This document shows, one piece after another, positions 40,136 through 49,389 of a stretch of DNA of 64,000 nt. The notes beneath the pieces are model-generated. The model was given only the letters and a program-made list of their open reading frames with translations, ran no database searches and had not been told where the DNA came from. Source of the DNA: Thermoplasmata archaeon (GTDB lineage: Archaea > Thermoplasmatota > Thermoplasmata > UBA10834); the NCBI GenBank assembly GCA_020696365.1, contig JAEHCM010000003.1, positions 62,001 to 126,000 on the forward strand. Direction: 5' to 3'. The position numbers and the translations under genes are program-made. Every line of letters starts with the position of its first letter. Position 1 is the first letter of the stretch.

Positions 40136-40852
40136 CTATTCCGGCTGCTTCTCGTCGTCCTTAGCCTGTGAGTCCTCTTTCTCCTCGACAGGCCTGTCCG
40201 AAGGGTATTCTGACAGATCGACCTCTATCTTCTTCAGATACTTAGGTGCGATCTCCTCTGCAAGGTACACCGTCTTGCCAGCCTTCTGAATGATCACACC
40301 GTCGTCGCCTGCGAGACGCACATCGACCTCCAATATGACCGGCGATTCAGTTCGTACCCTGCCCGCATTGGCAGCGTCGCCGATAGTCTTGCTTAGATGT
40401 ACGCGCTTCCTGTCCGATGGCTTGATGCCAGTTTCCAGGATGATGTCGACCTCTTCCTCGGTCGCCGGATAGTACAGTGTGTCAGGGGTCCCCACATCGC
40501 TCGGGTCGAGGTCCACATCGAAGGAGTGCGCGTAGGTCGCACGTATCCTGCCTTCCTTGTGCTCGTACCTTCCCTTGTTGTCCGTCTCGATGATCGCTAG
40601 CACGTGATGAGGCCTGAGCCAGTGGTATCTTCTCTGTTTCGCCTGGATTGCATGGACGAACGCGTGGAGGTCGACGTACCCGTACCTGTCGACCTCTAGG
40701 TCGAACCTCTCTGGGAAGTGCCTGAGAACTCCAGCCAGAGTCCTGCTCATCCTGTCAAGTTCTTCCGTGTTCATCAGGAATCTGCCTTCATCTCCGCAAA
40801 CAGGGCAATACTCAGCCCTGAAGAAACCGTGTTCGCTGCATTCTCTGAGCAA
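40136..40852 (-). CDS. kptA: RNA 2'-phosphotransferase (Tpt1/KptA)
   Basis: A 238-residue enzyme that removes a 2'-phosphate from RNA using NAD. The archaeal N-terminal zinc finger CSEHGFFRAEYCPVCG opens the protein, followed by SRTLAGVLRHFPERFDL, RRYHWLRPHHVLAIIE and the ADP-ribose-binding part RIRATYAHSFDV; VHLSKTIGDAANAGR follows. The TTG at 40852 has a GGAGGT six bases upstream and places the zinc finger at the N-terminus as in other archaea; the longer ATG at 40906 would put a TATA-like AGATATATT inside the coding region. The acidic/Lys-rich tail is unusual. Confidence 0.9.
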   Translation of the reverse strand: MLRECSEHGFFRAEYCPVCGDEGRFLMNTEELDRMSRTLAGVLRHFPERFDLEVDRYGYVDLHAFVHAIQAKQRRYHWLRPHHVLAIIETDNKGRYEHKEGRIRATYAHSFDVDLDPSDVGTPDTLYYPATEEEVDIILETGIKPSDRKRVHLSKTIGDAANAGRVRTESPVILEVDVRLAGDDGVIIQKAGKTVYLAEEIAPKYLKKIEVDLSEYPSDRPVEEKEDSQAKDDEKQPE

Positions 40853-41110
40853 TCGATACCTCCGACGGTCCGGAATACCAGGAACAACAATATATCTTTT
40901 GGCCATGAGCGACGATGATTTGGGGACATCCGGCCGCGAGTGCCCGCCGCTGGATGGTGTTTCTCGGAAGTCTTAATTATGAAGCTGTGATATCGTCCGC
41001 CAAACCGTTATTCCGCGGGCAGTCGTCACAGGGCCAGCATCGAACCCTGGAAGCGCCCAGTCCTTTGGGATGGCCGGTCGCGATGTCAACTGAGGAGGAG
41101 AGGGGATCGA

Positions 41111-42415
41111 ATGGAGAAGAAGAAAGTCGTAGTCGTCGGTGGGGGCATCGCGGGAATACAGGCGTCTCTGGACCTCGCCGACAGAGGGTTCGAGGTCCAT
41201 CTAGTCGAGAAGTCTCCCTCTATAGGCGGCCACATGGCCCAGCTCGACAAGACTTTCCCCACGAACGACTGCTCGATGTGCATCCTCTCGCCGAAGATGA
41301 TCTCGTGCGCGGATCACGAGAACATAGTGCTCCACACATATTCGGAGCTTGAAGCTGTCGAGGGAGCGGCACCGAGCTTCAAGGTCGCGATACGTGAGAA
41401 GGCGCGCTACATCGATGTCGGCAGATGCACCGCTTGTGGCGACTGCGTCGCGAAATGTCCGGTGAAGGTGCCAAGCGAGTTCGAGGAGGGCCTCGCTATT
41501 CGCAAAGCGATCTACATACCGTTCCCCCAGGCCGTCCCTATGAAGATGACCATCGACAAGGACCAATGCCGGAAGCTCACCGAGGACAAATGTGGTGTCT
41601 GCCTGAAGGTGTGTCAAGCGGGGGCTGTCGATTATGAGCAAGAGGACGACATCATCGAACTCGAGGCCGCGGCCATCGTGGTGGCGAATGGATTCGACAT
41701 GATGGACGCGTCGACCATGCCACAGTACGGACTTGGCGTATGCAAGGATGTCGTCACCTCACTCCAGCTCGAGAGAATACTGTCTGCTTCCGGGCCGACC
41801 GGTGGTCATCTGCAGAGACCATCCGACGGGAACGAGCCTAAGAATCTCGGGTTCATACAGTGTGTGGGGTCGAGAGACACCAGGACGCACAGCTACTGCA
41901 GCAGCGTGTGTTGCATGTACGCCACTAAGGAGGCGATACTTGCGCGCGAGCACGCACCAGATGTGCAAATCACGATATTCTATATGGACATGAGGGCCAC
42001 GGGGAAGGGCTTCCAGGAATTCGTATCGAGGGCGAAGGACTCCTACGGCGTCAAATATGTGAGGACTAGACCCGCGAAGATACAATCGGCAAACGGCGAG
42101 AGCGGAGTGCTCATGAGTTACGAGACGAGGGGGCTTGCGGGAGAGCCCATGACGGAGGAGTTCGATCTCTTGGTTCTATGTCCGGCACTCATACCTGCAA
42201 AGGACAACTACAGCCTCACGGAGATCCTGGGCGCGGAGCTCGACACCGACGGCTTCTTCGTCACCCCCAGGCTGGCGTACCCGACCGACACGACGGTGTA
42301 CGGAGTGCTCGTCTGCGGGTTCGCCAGCGGGCCCATCGACATACCCGACTCGGTCTCGCAGGCGTCCGCGGTGGCAGCGCGTGTGGCCGAGATTGTTGAG
42401 GGAGGGAGAACATGA
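41111..42415 (+). CDS. hdrA: HdrA-like flavoprotein (short, QmoA-like)
   Basis: A 434-residue FAD protein of the HdrA family, the flavin-based electron-bifurcating subunit of heterodisulfide reductases. It starts at the FAD domain, VVVGGGIAGIQASLDLADRG at 8-27, without the N-terminal HdrA domain, so it resembles QmoA. Cysteines C54, C57 and C66 in CSMCILSPKMISC, a [4Fe-4S] motif CTACGDCVAKCP at 106-117, and CVGSRDTRTHSYCSSVCC follow; the C-terminal ferredoxin is missing. The ATG has a GAGGGGAT ribosome-binding site. The stop overlaps the next HdrA-like gene, so the two are made together, presumably as a complex. Confidence 0.93.
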   Translation: MEKKKVVVVGGGIAGIQASLDLADRGFEVHLVEKSPSIGGHMAQLDKTFPTNDCSMCILSPKMISCADHENIVLHTYSELEAVEGAAPSFKVAIREKARYIDVGRCTACGDCVAKCPVKVPSEFEEGLAIRKAIYIPFPQAVPMKMTIDKDQCRKLTEDKCGVCLKVCQAGAVDYEQEDDIIELEAAAIVVANGFDMMDASTMPQYGLGVCKDVVTSLQLERILSASGPTGGHLQRPSDGNEPKNLGFIQCVGSRDTRTHSYCSSVCCMYATKEAILAREHAPDVQITIFYMDMRATGKGFQEFVSRAKDSYGVKYVRTRPAKIQSANGESGVLMSYETRGLAGEPMTEEFDLLVLCPALIPAKDNYSLTEILGAELDTDGFFVTPRLAYPTDTTVYGVLVCGFASGPIDIPDSVSQASAVAARVAEIVEGGRT

Positions 42416-44109
42416 CCGTCAGGATTGGTGTCTTCATCTGCCATTGCGGCCACAATATCGCATCCACGGTGGATGTCGAGGACGTGGTCGAGTACGCGAA
42501 GGGGCTGCCGGGCGTGGTCTACTCCGGTCACAACCTTTACTCGTGCTCCCAGGAGGGGCTGACCGCGATCAAGGAGAGCATCAAGGATAACGAGCTGGAC
42601 AGGGTCGTGGTAGCCGCGTGCACACCCAGGACGCACGAACCGGTGTTCAGGAGGGCTTGCGAGCAGGCTGGCATCAACAAGTACCTTTTCGAGTTCGTCA
42701 ACATCAGAGAGCACTGCTCCTGGATCCATACCAAGGAGAAGGAAGAGGCCACGAAGAAGGCGAAGAAGCTGGTGGCGATGGGGGTGGCGAAGGCCGCTCT
42801 GCTGGAACCCCAAGAGGAGGGTGAGTCCGATGTCGTCCCGAAGGCAGTGGTCATAGGCGCAGGCCTGTCCGGCCTATCGGCTGCTGCTGCTCTCCTGAAC
42901 CAGGGCATCGAGACCCACCTCGTGGAGAAGGAGGCAACGGTGGGAGGCATCCTCAGGGACATCGCGGTGATCGGCCCTGACGATGTAGACGCCCAGGAAC
43001 TCATCCGGAGCCTGACCGAGACCGTCGAGAAATCCCCCAAGGCGCATCTCCATCTATCCTCCAGAGTCACGGAACTGAAAGGATTCATAGGCAACTTCGA
43101 GTTGACCATCGAGGGCGAAGGAAAGGAAGAGACAGTCCAAGCAGGAGCCGTGATAGTAGCCACGGGCGGGGTGGAGCACCGACCCGAAGGGGAATACGGC
43201 TTCGGCGAACTGAAGGGAGTCATCACACAGCTCGAGTTCGAGAAGATTCTCGGCTCCGGCGGGCTCGGAGCGCGTAGGATCGTCATAATCAACTGCGTCG
43301 GAAGCCGACAGCCGGGCAGAGAGTACTGCTCGCGGGTTTGCTGCAACGCATCGCTCAAGAACGCCGTCAGGGTACTGGACGCCAATCCCGACGCTGCGGT
43401 CACCATCGTCCACAGAGACATCATGAGCTGCGGAACTGCCGCCGAGGAGCTGTACAGGGAGGCCTCGGACAGGGGAGTGAGGTTCGTCAGATATGGCCTC
43501 GACCAACGGCCCGAAGTCAGTACCGACGGTGAACAGCTCGTCGTCGAGGTGTTCGACGAGACACTCGACGAGAAGATCGAACTCGAGTCCGACCTCATCG
43601 TCCTCGCCACGCCCATCGTCTCCCCCGACGACTCCTCCGATACGGGCAAGCTGCTGAAAGTGCCACGTGACAAGCACGGTTTCTTCCTTGAGGCGCACGT
43701 GAAGCTCAGACCGGTTGAGTTCGCGACCGACGGCGTCTTCGTGTGCGGATCGGCGAGATGGCCGGTCAGCGCCAGAGAGTGCATATGGCAAGGTCAGGCC
43801 GCAGCTGCCAAAGCCTCGATCCCCATCAGCGAGGGCAAGGTAGTCATAGAGGCGATCACCGCGGAAGTGGACCCCGAGAAATGCGCGGCCTGCGGCAACT
43901 GTGTCCTCGCATGCCCGTACGACGCGATTGAGATCATCGACACCGAATCTGGGAGGGCGGCGAAAGTGAACGAGGCGCAATGCAAGGGCTGCGGTACATG
44001 CGTGGCGGCATGTCACAACGACGCGATACAACAGAAGGGCTTCTCGAGCAGACAGCTAGGGGCCATGATAGACGCCCTCATCAGGGCGACGACGGAGGTG
44101 GCGCGATGA
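42412..44109 (+). CDS. hdrA: HdrA-like flavoprotein (full domain set)
   Basis: A 565-residue HdrA-like subunit. It has the N-terminal domain IGVFICHCGHNIA and CTPRTHEPVFRRACEQAG, the FAD domain VVIGAGLSGLSAAAALLNQG, the cluster motif CVGSRQPGREYCSRVCC and two C-terminal [4Fe-4S] motifs, CAACGNCVLACP and CKGCGTCVAACH. Together with the preceding short HdrA and the following MvhD it looks like QmoA-QmoB with the MvhD part separate. Expected to bifurcate or collect electrons from formate dehydrogenase. The ATG overlaps the preceding stop (ATGA) and has GAGGGAGGGAG upstream. HdrB and HdrC are absent from the operon. Confidence 0.93.
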   Translation: MTVRIGVFICHCGHNIASTVDVEDVVEYAKGLPGVVYSGHNLYSCSQEGLTAIKESIKDNELDRVVVAACTPRTHEPVFRRACEQAGINKYLFEFVNIREHCSWIHTKEKEEATKKAKKLVAMGVAKAALLEPQEEGESDVVPKAVVIGAGLSGLSAAAALLNQGIETHLVEKEATVGGILRDIAVIGPDDVDAQELIRSLTETVEKSPKAHLHLSSRVTELKGFIGNFELTIEGEGKEETVQAGAVIVATGGVEHRPEGEYGFGELKGVITQLEFEKILGSGGLGARRIVIINCVGSRQPGREYCSRVCCNASLKNAVRVLDANPDAAVTIVHRDIMSCGTAAEELYREASDRGVRFVRYGLDQRPEVSTDGEQLVVEVFDETLDEKIELESDLIVLATPIVSPDDSSDTGKLLKVPRDKHGFFLEAHVKLRPVEFATDGVFVCGSARWPVSARECIWQGQAAAAKASIPISEGKVVIEAITAEVDPEKCAACGNCVLACPYDAIEIIDTESGRAAKVNEAQCKGCGTCVAACHNDAIQQKGFSSRQLGAMIDALIRATTEVAR

Positions 44110-44525
44110 CCGGATTCAGGCCGACGATACTCGCGTTCTGCTGCAACTGGTGTTCATACGCAGGCGCGGACCTCGCCGGAGTCAACAGGCTTCAGATGCC
44201 CACGAACGTCAATGTAGTGAGGGTGATGTGCAGCGCGAGCGTCAAGCCCGAGTACGTCATCAAAGCGCTCTCTCAGGGAATAGACGGGGTCCTCGTCCTC
44301 GGCTGTCACATCGGCGACTGCCATTACATGACAGGGAATCACCGAACAGCCAAGAGGATCCCGCTGACCGCCAAGGTACTGGAGACGGTCGGCATAGATT
44401 CGAGGCGTGTGAAGCTGGACTGGGTGAGCGCAGCCGAGGGAGACAAGTTCCAACAGGTTATCACCGATTTCGTCGAGGTTGTCACAGGGCTCGGCCCGAA
44501 CCCGCTTAGGGAGGTGAGATTCTGA
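44106..44525 (+). CDS. mvhD: MvhD-like [2Fe-2S] electron transfer subunit
   Basis: A 139-residue protein that in methanogens carries electrons from hydrogenase or formate dehydrogenase to HdrA. Cysteines in FCCNWCSYAGAD and RVMCSASVKPEYVIKAL bind the cluster, and LVLGCHIGDCHYMTGNHRTAKR completes the signature. The ATG overlaps the stop of the HdrA-like gene by four bases. The gene has a strong GGGAGGTG near its 3' end, which probably serves the next gene. It joins the HdrA pair to the FDH subunits. Confidence 0.94.
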   Translation: MTGFRPTILAFCCNWCSYAGADLAGVNRLQMPTNVNVVRVMCSASVKPEYVIKALSQGIDGVLVLGCHIGDCHYMTGNHRTAKRIPLTAKVLETVGIDSRRVKLDWVSAAEGDKFQQVITDFVEVVTGLGPNPLREVRF

Positions 44526-45322
44526 GTGCTGAATCCGACAGAATCATGCGCATAGCCTTCGAGGAGATGAAGGCGGACCGACTCCTAGCTGCAAGGACCG
44601 AGCACGGCAACGTCGCGCCTGTCCTGCTCGCGAGAGGGGATGTGCCAGGTGAGCTGAGGACCGACGTGCCGTATCAGATGGCGAACATCCTATTGCGCGT
44701 CGTCCCTTACCTCGGGAGCGACAGGGTCGCGGTGGTCGCAAGAAAGTGTGACGAGAAGGCGATCGCCGAGATGTCTAAGAGGGGGCTGCTCGACCCGGGG
44801 AAGGTCTCGTTGATCGGGCTCGCATGCGATGCCAGACAGGTCAGCGAGTGCAGGTGTTCAGATCCGTGTCCCAGCAAGGTCCACATCGGCGAGTGCGTCA
44901 AGGCCGCCCCCGCGGACAAGGAGGTCGAGGATCTTCTCGCGAAGACGGTGCCCGAACGGCTTGAGTTCTGGACAGCTCAGTTCCGGAAGTGCAACAAGTG
45001 CTTCGGCTGCACCTCGAACTGTCCGGTCTGCTTCTGTGACGAGTGCCTGCTCGAGGAGAAGACATTCACACCTGAGAAGGGCATCCCACCGGGTTTCGCG
45101 TTCCACCTGATACGGTCGATCCATCTGGCCGACAAGTGCGTCGAGTGCGGGGAATGCGAGAGAGCGTGTCCTGCGGACATCCCTCTCCTGGCGCTGAGAA
45201 AGATGGTGAACCGCGACGTCAAGGAGTTGTTCGGGTTTGTCGCCGGGGACGGCGAGACGACGAGTCCCCTCCTTACGACGCTAGACGGAGAGCCAATGGA
45301 GGATGACCACGATGTCTGTTAA
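44522..45322 (+). CDS. Fe-S electron-transfer subunit of formate dehydrogenase (FdhB-like)
   Basis: A 266-residue protein with iron-sulfur sites CRCSDPCPSKVHIGEC, the dense run CNKCFGCTSNCPVCFCDEC and CVECGECERACP. The N-terminal half resembles the domain found in FrhB/FdhB-type proteins. It likely passes electrons between FdhA and MvhD/HdrA. No FAD motif was recognised. The start is probably a CTG at 44522, five bases after GGAGGTG, giving MSAESDRIMRI; the ATG at 44546 has no ribosome-binding site and is the alternative. Its end overlaps fdhA. Confidence 0.78.
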   Translation: MSAESDRIMRIAFEEMKADRLLAARTEHGNVAPVLLARGDVPGELRTDVPYQMANILLRVVPYLGSDRVAVVARKCDEKAIAEMSKRGLLDPGKVSLIGLACDARQVSECRCSDPCPSKVHIGECVKAAPADKEVEDLLAKTVPERLEFWTAQFRKCNKCFGCTSNCPVCFCDECLLEEKTFTPEKGIPPGFAFHLIRSIHLADKCVECGECERACPADIPLLALRKMVNRDVKELFGFVAGDGETTSPLLTTLDGEPMEDDHDVC

Positions 45323-47348
45323 GCATGTGCTGACGACGTGTCCGTACTGCGGCACTGGATGCAACCTGTTCCTCGCAGTAGCGGACGGCAGGGCGGTGGG
45401 AGTCATACCCTGCAAGACGGACGAGACGAGCCAGGGACAACTGTGCATAAAGGGCTACAACGCACACGCCTTCGTCCACCACCCGGACCGGCTCACACAT
45501 CCGCTCATGAGGAAGGGGGAGCAGCTGACGAAGGCGGGCTGGGACGAAGCGCTCCAGAAGACCGTTGACGAGATAAAACGGCTGGTCGCCGAGCACGGGC
45601 CAGACTCGGTCATGGTGCTGGCCTCTGCGAAGTGCACGAACGAGGAGAACTACATATTCCAGAAGCTCGCGAGGGCCGCGATAGGGACCAACAACATCGA
45701 CCACTGCGCAAGGCTCTGCCATGCGTCGACCGTCGCTGGACTGCTCCAGTCGTTCGGAAGCGGCGCGATGACTAACACGATACCGGAGTTCGAGGATGCG
45801 GACTGTCTGCTCGTCACGGGGTCGAACACCCTGGAGGCGCACCCGCTCATAGGGGCGAGGATGCTCAAGGCGATGGAGAAGGGGGCGAAGGTCATAGTGA
45901 TCGACCCACGCGACACACCCCTCTCAAGGATCGCGACGATCAGCATGCGCCAGGAACCAGGGACCGATGTCGCCTGGATAAACGGTATGATCAACGTGAT
46001 CATCTCAGAGGACCTATACGACCACGAGTTCGTCGCGGAGAGGACCACTGGCTTCGAGGAGTTGCGGGAGCTCGTGAAATCCTACACTCCCGAGAGAGTC
46101 GAGGAGATAGCGGGCGTACCACGGCAGCATCTCATCGATGCTGCCAGGACGTATGCTGCAGCGGACAAGGCGATGATCGCATACGCGATGGGGATCACAC
46201 AGCACAGCAACGGCACGAACCTGGTCCGCACCCTGGCGAACCTCGCGATGGTGACGGGCAACGTAGGCAAGGAGTCCTCGGGCGTGAACCCGCTGAGAGG
46301 GCAGTGCAACGTCCAGGGCGCTTGCGACGCCGGCGCTCTCCCGAACCTATATCCGGGCTACCAGAGCGTGGAGGATGCAGAGGTGAGGGCCAAGTTCGAG
46401 AAAGCCTGGAACGGAGAGCTGCAGGCACACAAAGGCATGACCCTCACGTGCGCATTCAACCAGGCGCTCACGGGAGAGGTCAAGGGGATGGTCATATTCG
46501 GGGAGAACCCCATGATGTCCGACCCTGACATCGGCCATATCGAGGCGGCCATCCAGAAGCTGGAGTTCCTCGCCGTCATCGACATATTCCCGACGGAGAC
46601 CGCGAAGCTGGCAGATGTCATCCTACCTGCGGCATGCTACGCGGAGAAGGACGGCACGTTCACATCCACGGACCGCGCTATACGCGTCGTCAGGAAGGCT
46701 GTCGACCCTCCGGGTGAGGCAAGACCGGACTGGCGGATCGCGTGCGAGCTCGGTCGCATGCTCGGAAATGACGGCTTCGCGTTCGATTCGCCCGCGGACA
46801 TAATGAACGAGCTGGCAGCGGTCGCACCCATCTACGGAGGGATCGATTATGAGAGGATCGACCGGGAGAACGTCAGATGGCCGTGCCCATCCAAGGACCA
46901 TCCAGGCACGAAGGTGCTTCATACAGGCTCGTTCAAGATAGGCAAAGGAGTCTTCGCCATAGTCGAGCACACGCCACCGATGGAGGAGACCGACGAGGAT
47001 TTCCCGTTCATTCTCACCACGGGGAGGAACCTGTTCCATTTCCATACGGGCTCGATGACGAGAAGGTCGGTCAAGCTGCAGCGGGAATCGCCGGAACCCT
47101 ACGTGGAGATCAACTCGGAGGACGCCCGCCAGCTGGACGTCTTGGAAGGACAGAGCGTCAGGGTATCCTCCAGGAGGGGGTCGATAACGCTCGCCGCCAG
47201 GGTCACCGATTGGATAAGGCCCGGGACGATCTTCATCCCGTTCCACTACGCTGAGGCCGCGGCCAACAAGCTGACGAACAACGCGCTCGACCCGATCGCG
47301 CAGATACCAGAGTTCAAGGTCTGCGCGGCAAGCGTCGAGAAAGCCTAG
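45312..47348 (+). CDS. fdhA: Formate dehydrogenase catalytic subunit FdhA
   Basis: A 678-residue molybdenum/tungsten bis-MGD enzyme. The N-terminal [4Fe-4S] site CPYCGTGC (C10, C13, C17) and C45 with the neighbouring K47 open the protein. The active-site segment HCARLCHASTVAGL contains Cys136 where many FDHs have selenocysteine, followed by the conserved His137. The C-terminal dinucleotide-binding domain is complete (TGRNLFHFHTGSMTRRS). The ATG at 45312 is nine bases after GGAGG; an ATG at 45303 is too close. It closes the HdrA-HdrA-MvhD-FdhB-like-FdhA operon and probably oxidises formate or reduces CO2. Confidence 0.94.
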   Translation: MSVKHVLTTCPYCGTGCNLFLAVADGRAVGVIPCKTDETSQGQLCIKGYNAHAFVHHPDRLTHPLMRKGEQLTKAGWDEALQKTVDEIKRLVAEHGPDSVMVLASAKCTNEENYIFQKLARAAIGTNNIDHCARLCHASTVAGLLQSFGSGAMTNTIPEFEDADCLLVTGSNTLEAHPLIGARMLKAMEKGAKVIVIDPRDTPLSRIATISMRQEPGTDVAWINGMINVIISEDLYDHEFVAERTTGFEELRELVKSYTPERVEEIAGVPRQHLIDAARTYAAADKAMIAYAMGITQHSNGTNLVRTLANLAMVTGNVGKESSGVNPLRGQCNVQGACDAGALPNLYPGYQSVEDAEVRAKFEKAWNGELQAHKGMTLTCAFNQALTGEVKGMVIFGENPMMSDPDIGHIEAAIQKLEFLAVIDIFPTETAKLADVILPAACYAEKDGTFTSTDRAIRVVRKAVDPPGEARPDWRIACELGRMLGNDGFAFDSPADIMNELAAVAPIYGGIDYERIDRENVRWPCPSKDHPGTKVLHTGSFKIGKGVFAIVEHTPPMEETDEDFPFILTTGRNLFHFHTGSMTRRSVKLQRESPEPYVEINSEDARQLDVLEGQSVRVSSRRGSITLAARVTDWIRPGTIFIPFHYAEAAANKLTNNALDPIAQIPEFKVCAASVEKA

Positions 47349-47409
47349 GCAGTGGGTCCGACGGGGTTGGTTTGGCGGCCCCGAAGCCAGCGCGCATGTC
47401 CCGTCGGGG

Positions 47410-48705
47410 TCAATCCGTCGCAGGCGGCCTGATCAGAACCGCTAGGAAGAACGCAACGAACGAGGCGATGCCCGTGGCCACGAAGACCCATACGAAGCCG
47501 TCCTCCGCAGAGGCCATTATGCCCGGGATAAGCCCTCCGAGGACGCCTGCCGCTCCATAACCGTTGAAGACCAGGCCGTAGTTGATACCCACATTCTTCG
47601 TGCCGAAATACTCGGCCGTGGTGGTTGGGAACAAGGCGAAGTTGCCGCCGAACGTGAACCCGACCCCAGAAGCCAGAGCAGTCAGGCCAGCGAACTGCAT
47701 CATCTCGCCGGAAGGACGTACGAGGAAGAACCCGGCTGCAGCGAACAATATCAACGCCTGGAGGAGGAACATCATCTTCATCGTCTTCGCACGGCCTATG
47801 ATGTCGGAGGCCTTGCCCCAGCATATCCTCCCGGCGCCGTTGAACACTGCGATGACACCCGCGATCGTCTGGAACTGCGCCACAACCAACAGGGTGCCCG
47901 TGGCGTCCAGATACTGGGCGAGGTTCTTCACGTTGGCAATCATCATAAGACCAGCCGTCGCCGAGAGAAGGAACATCGAGAAGAGCATCACGAACTGCTT
48001 CGTCTTGATCATATCGCGCCACTCGAACTCCCCGTCAGTTCTCCCGCCGTTCGTCTTCGGGACGTATCCCTTGGGCAACCAACCCTCGGGAGGGTTTCTC
48101 AGCAACTGCGCGCCTCCGACGACCATCAGAAGGAATATCAACCCGAGATAGAGGAACGCGTTGCTAAGGCCGTCGGGTGAGGCCTCGATGACCCACTTCC
48201 CGGCCTGCGTGAAGACGAACGCTCCCGCACCGAACCCCGCGACGGCGATCCCGGAGACCAGGCCTCTCTTGTCGGGGAACCACTTGACGACCGCAGCCAA
48301 GGGGCAGACGTATCCCAGGCCTAGACCTATCCCTCCGATGACGCCATAGGACAGGTACATCATCGCGATGTCCTCGGTGGAAAACGCTGCAATCACATAG
48401 CCGGCTCCGTAGACCAGCCCGCCGACCGTCGCAATCAGCCTAGGACCCTTCTTGTCCTGCAGCCTTCCGGCGATTATCATCGTCACCGCGAAGACCGCGA
48501 TGGCGGCGGAGAAGATCCCCAATATCTGGAAAGACTTCGAATCGCATCCGAGCGTTTCGGAGAGTGGCGATGTGAATATCGAGAACGCGTAGACCGAGCC
48601 GAGCGCCAGCTGTATCAAGAGCGCGCCCAGCACTACGACCCATCGGTTCATCACACGCGTCTCTTTCGGCTTCTCCTCGTCATCCTTGTTCACTCTAGCT
48701 TCCAT
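47410..48705 (-). CDS. MFS transporter, OFA (oxalate/formate antiporter) family
   Basis: A 431-residue integral membrane transporter with 12 predicted helices. The opening segment VVVLGALLIQLALGSVYAFSIF and the signature YLSYGVIGGIGLGLGYVCP are diagnostic of the oxalate/formate antiporter family. GRLQDKKGPR is the MFS loop 2-3 motif. Convergent with the formate dehydrogenase operon (about 60 bases between stops), so formate or a related small carboxylate is the likely substrate. The ATG at 48705 has GGAAGAGA upstream. Substrate specificity is inferred from context. Confidence 0.88.
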   Translation of the reverse strand: MEARVNKDDEEKPKETRVMNRWVVVLGALLIQLALGSVYAFSIFTSPLSETLGCDSKSFQILGIFSAAIAVFAVTMIIAGRLQDKKGPRLIATVGGLVYGAGYVIAAFSTEDIAMMYLSYGVIGGIGLGLGYVCPLAAVVKWFPDKRGLVSGIAVAGFGAGAFVFTQAGKWVIEASPDGLSNAFLYLGLIFLLMVVGGAQLLRNPPEGWLPKGYVPKTNGGRTDGEFEWRDMIKTKQFVMLFSMFLLSATAGLMMIANVKNLAQYLDATGTLLVVAQFQTIAGVIAVFNGAGRICWGKASDIIGRAKTMKMMFLLQALILFAAAGFFLVRPSGEMMQFAGLTALASGVGFTFGGNFALFPTTTAEYFGTKNVGINYGLVFNGYGAAGVLGGLIPGIMASAEDGFVWVFVATGIASFVAFFLAVLIRPPATD

Positions 48706-48734
48706 TCTATCTCTTCCATAGTGTCAGATGAGGC

Positions 48735-49292
48735 TCAGATGAATTTCACCGCGCCAGTCCCGATATCCAGGACGGCGCCGAACATCACCAGCTCTCCCCG
48801 TGTCATGGCGTCCCTGATGATAGTGCTGGTATCCCCCAGTTTTCTCAGCTGCAGTCTGACATTGCTCTCGGCCACGAGCGCGTGGTCCTTCGCGTCGGCA
48901 ATATCCAGCTTCGACTTGGCGCATTCTATGTCCTTCAGAGCTCCGTCGAGATTGCCGGGGTCTGCGCACTCATAGGTCGCTTTGACCGCGCCGCACTCCG
49001 TGTGTCCCAACACCAGGAGTGCCTTGACCTCGAGGCAGTCGACGGCATACTCGAGGCTTCCCAGGACACTCGGGTCCGAAGCGGTGTTGCCAGCGGTTCT
49101 CACGACGAACGCGTCTCCCAACGAGAGGTTGAAAACCTTGGCAGGGTCTACCCGTGCATCCGAGCAGGTGAGGATAGCTATGAACGGTTCGTGCGCCTTC
49201 GTTAGCCGGGTAAGGAGATCGGGATCAGCCAAGCGGCGGAACATGTCGTTCCCGTCCATGAGCCGCGTCTTCGGATCCAAGTTCTCCCTCAT
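48735..49292 (-). CDS. Beta-class carbonic anhydrase
   Basis: A 185-residue zinc enzyme interconverting CO2 and bicarbonate. Zinc ligands C43 (in LTCSDARVDP), H97 and C100 (in LGHTECGAVK), with D45 and R47 of the catalytic dyad, are all present. GNTASDPSVLGSLEYAV is typical. The ATG at 49292 follows GAGGT. The gene lies between the OFA transporter and acetyl-CoA synthetase on the same strand and probably supplies CO2 or bicarbonate for the C1 pathway. Confidence 0.93.
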   Translation of the reverse strand: MRENLDPKTRLMDGNDMFRRLADPDLLTRLTKAHEPFIAILTCSDARVDPAKVFNLSLGDAFVVRTAGNTASDPSVLGSLEYAVDCLEVKALLVLGHTECGAVKATYECADPGNLDGALKDIECAKSKLDIADAKDHALVAESNVRLQLRKLGDTSTIIRDAMTRGELVMFGAVLDIGTGAVKFI

Positions 49293-49389
49293 ATTGCTGA
49301 CCTCGTCACTGAGCTCGATAACGGCACTTCGCTGGAGTCCCGGAGGGTGGAATCCCTCCGGGATATGAAAGTGTTTCCGGCATGGACGC

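Noticed and set aside
42537-43784. Minus-strand open frame of 415 codons opposite the long HdrA-like gene
   Set aside because: Ser/Thr/Pro-rich low-complexity translation with no domain; the plus strand encodes a full HdrA.
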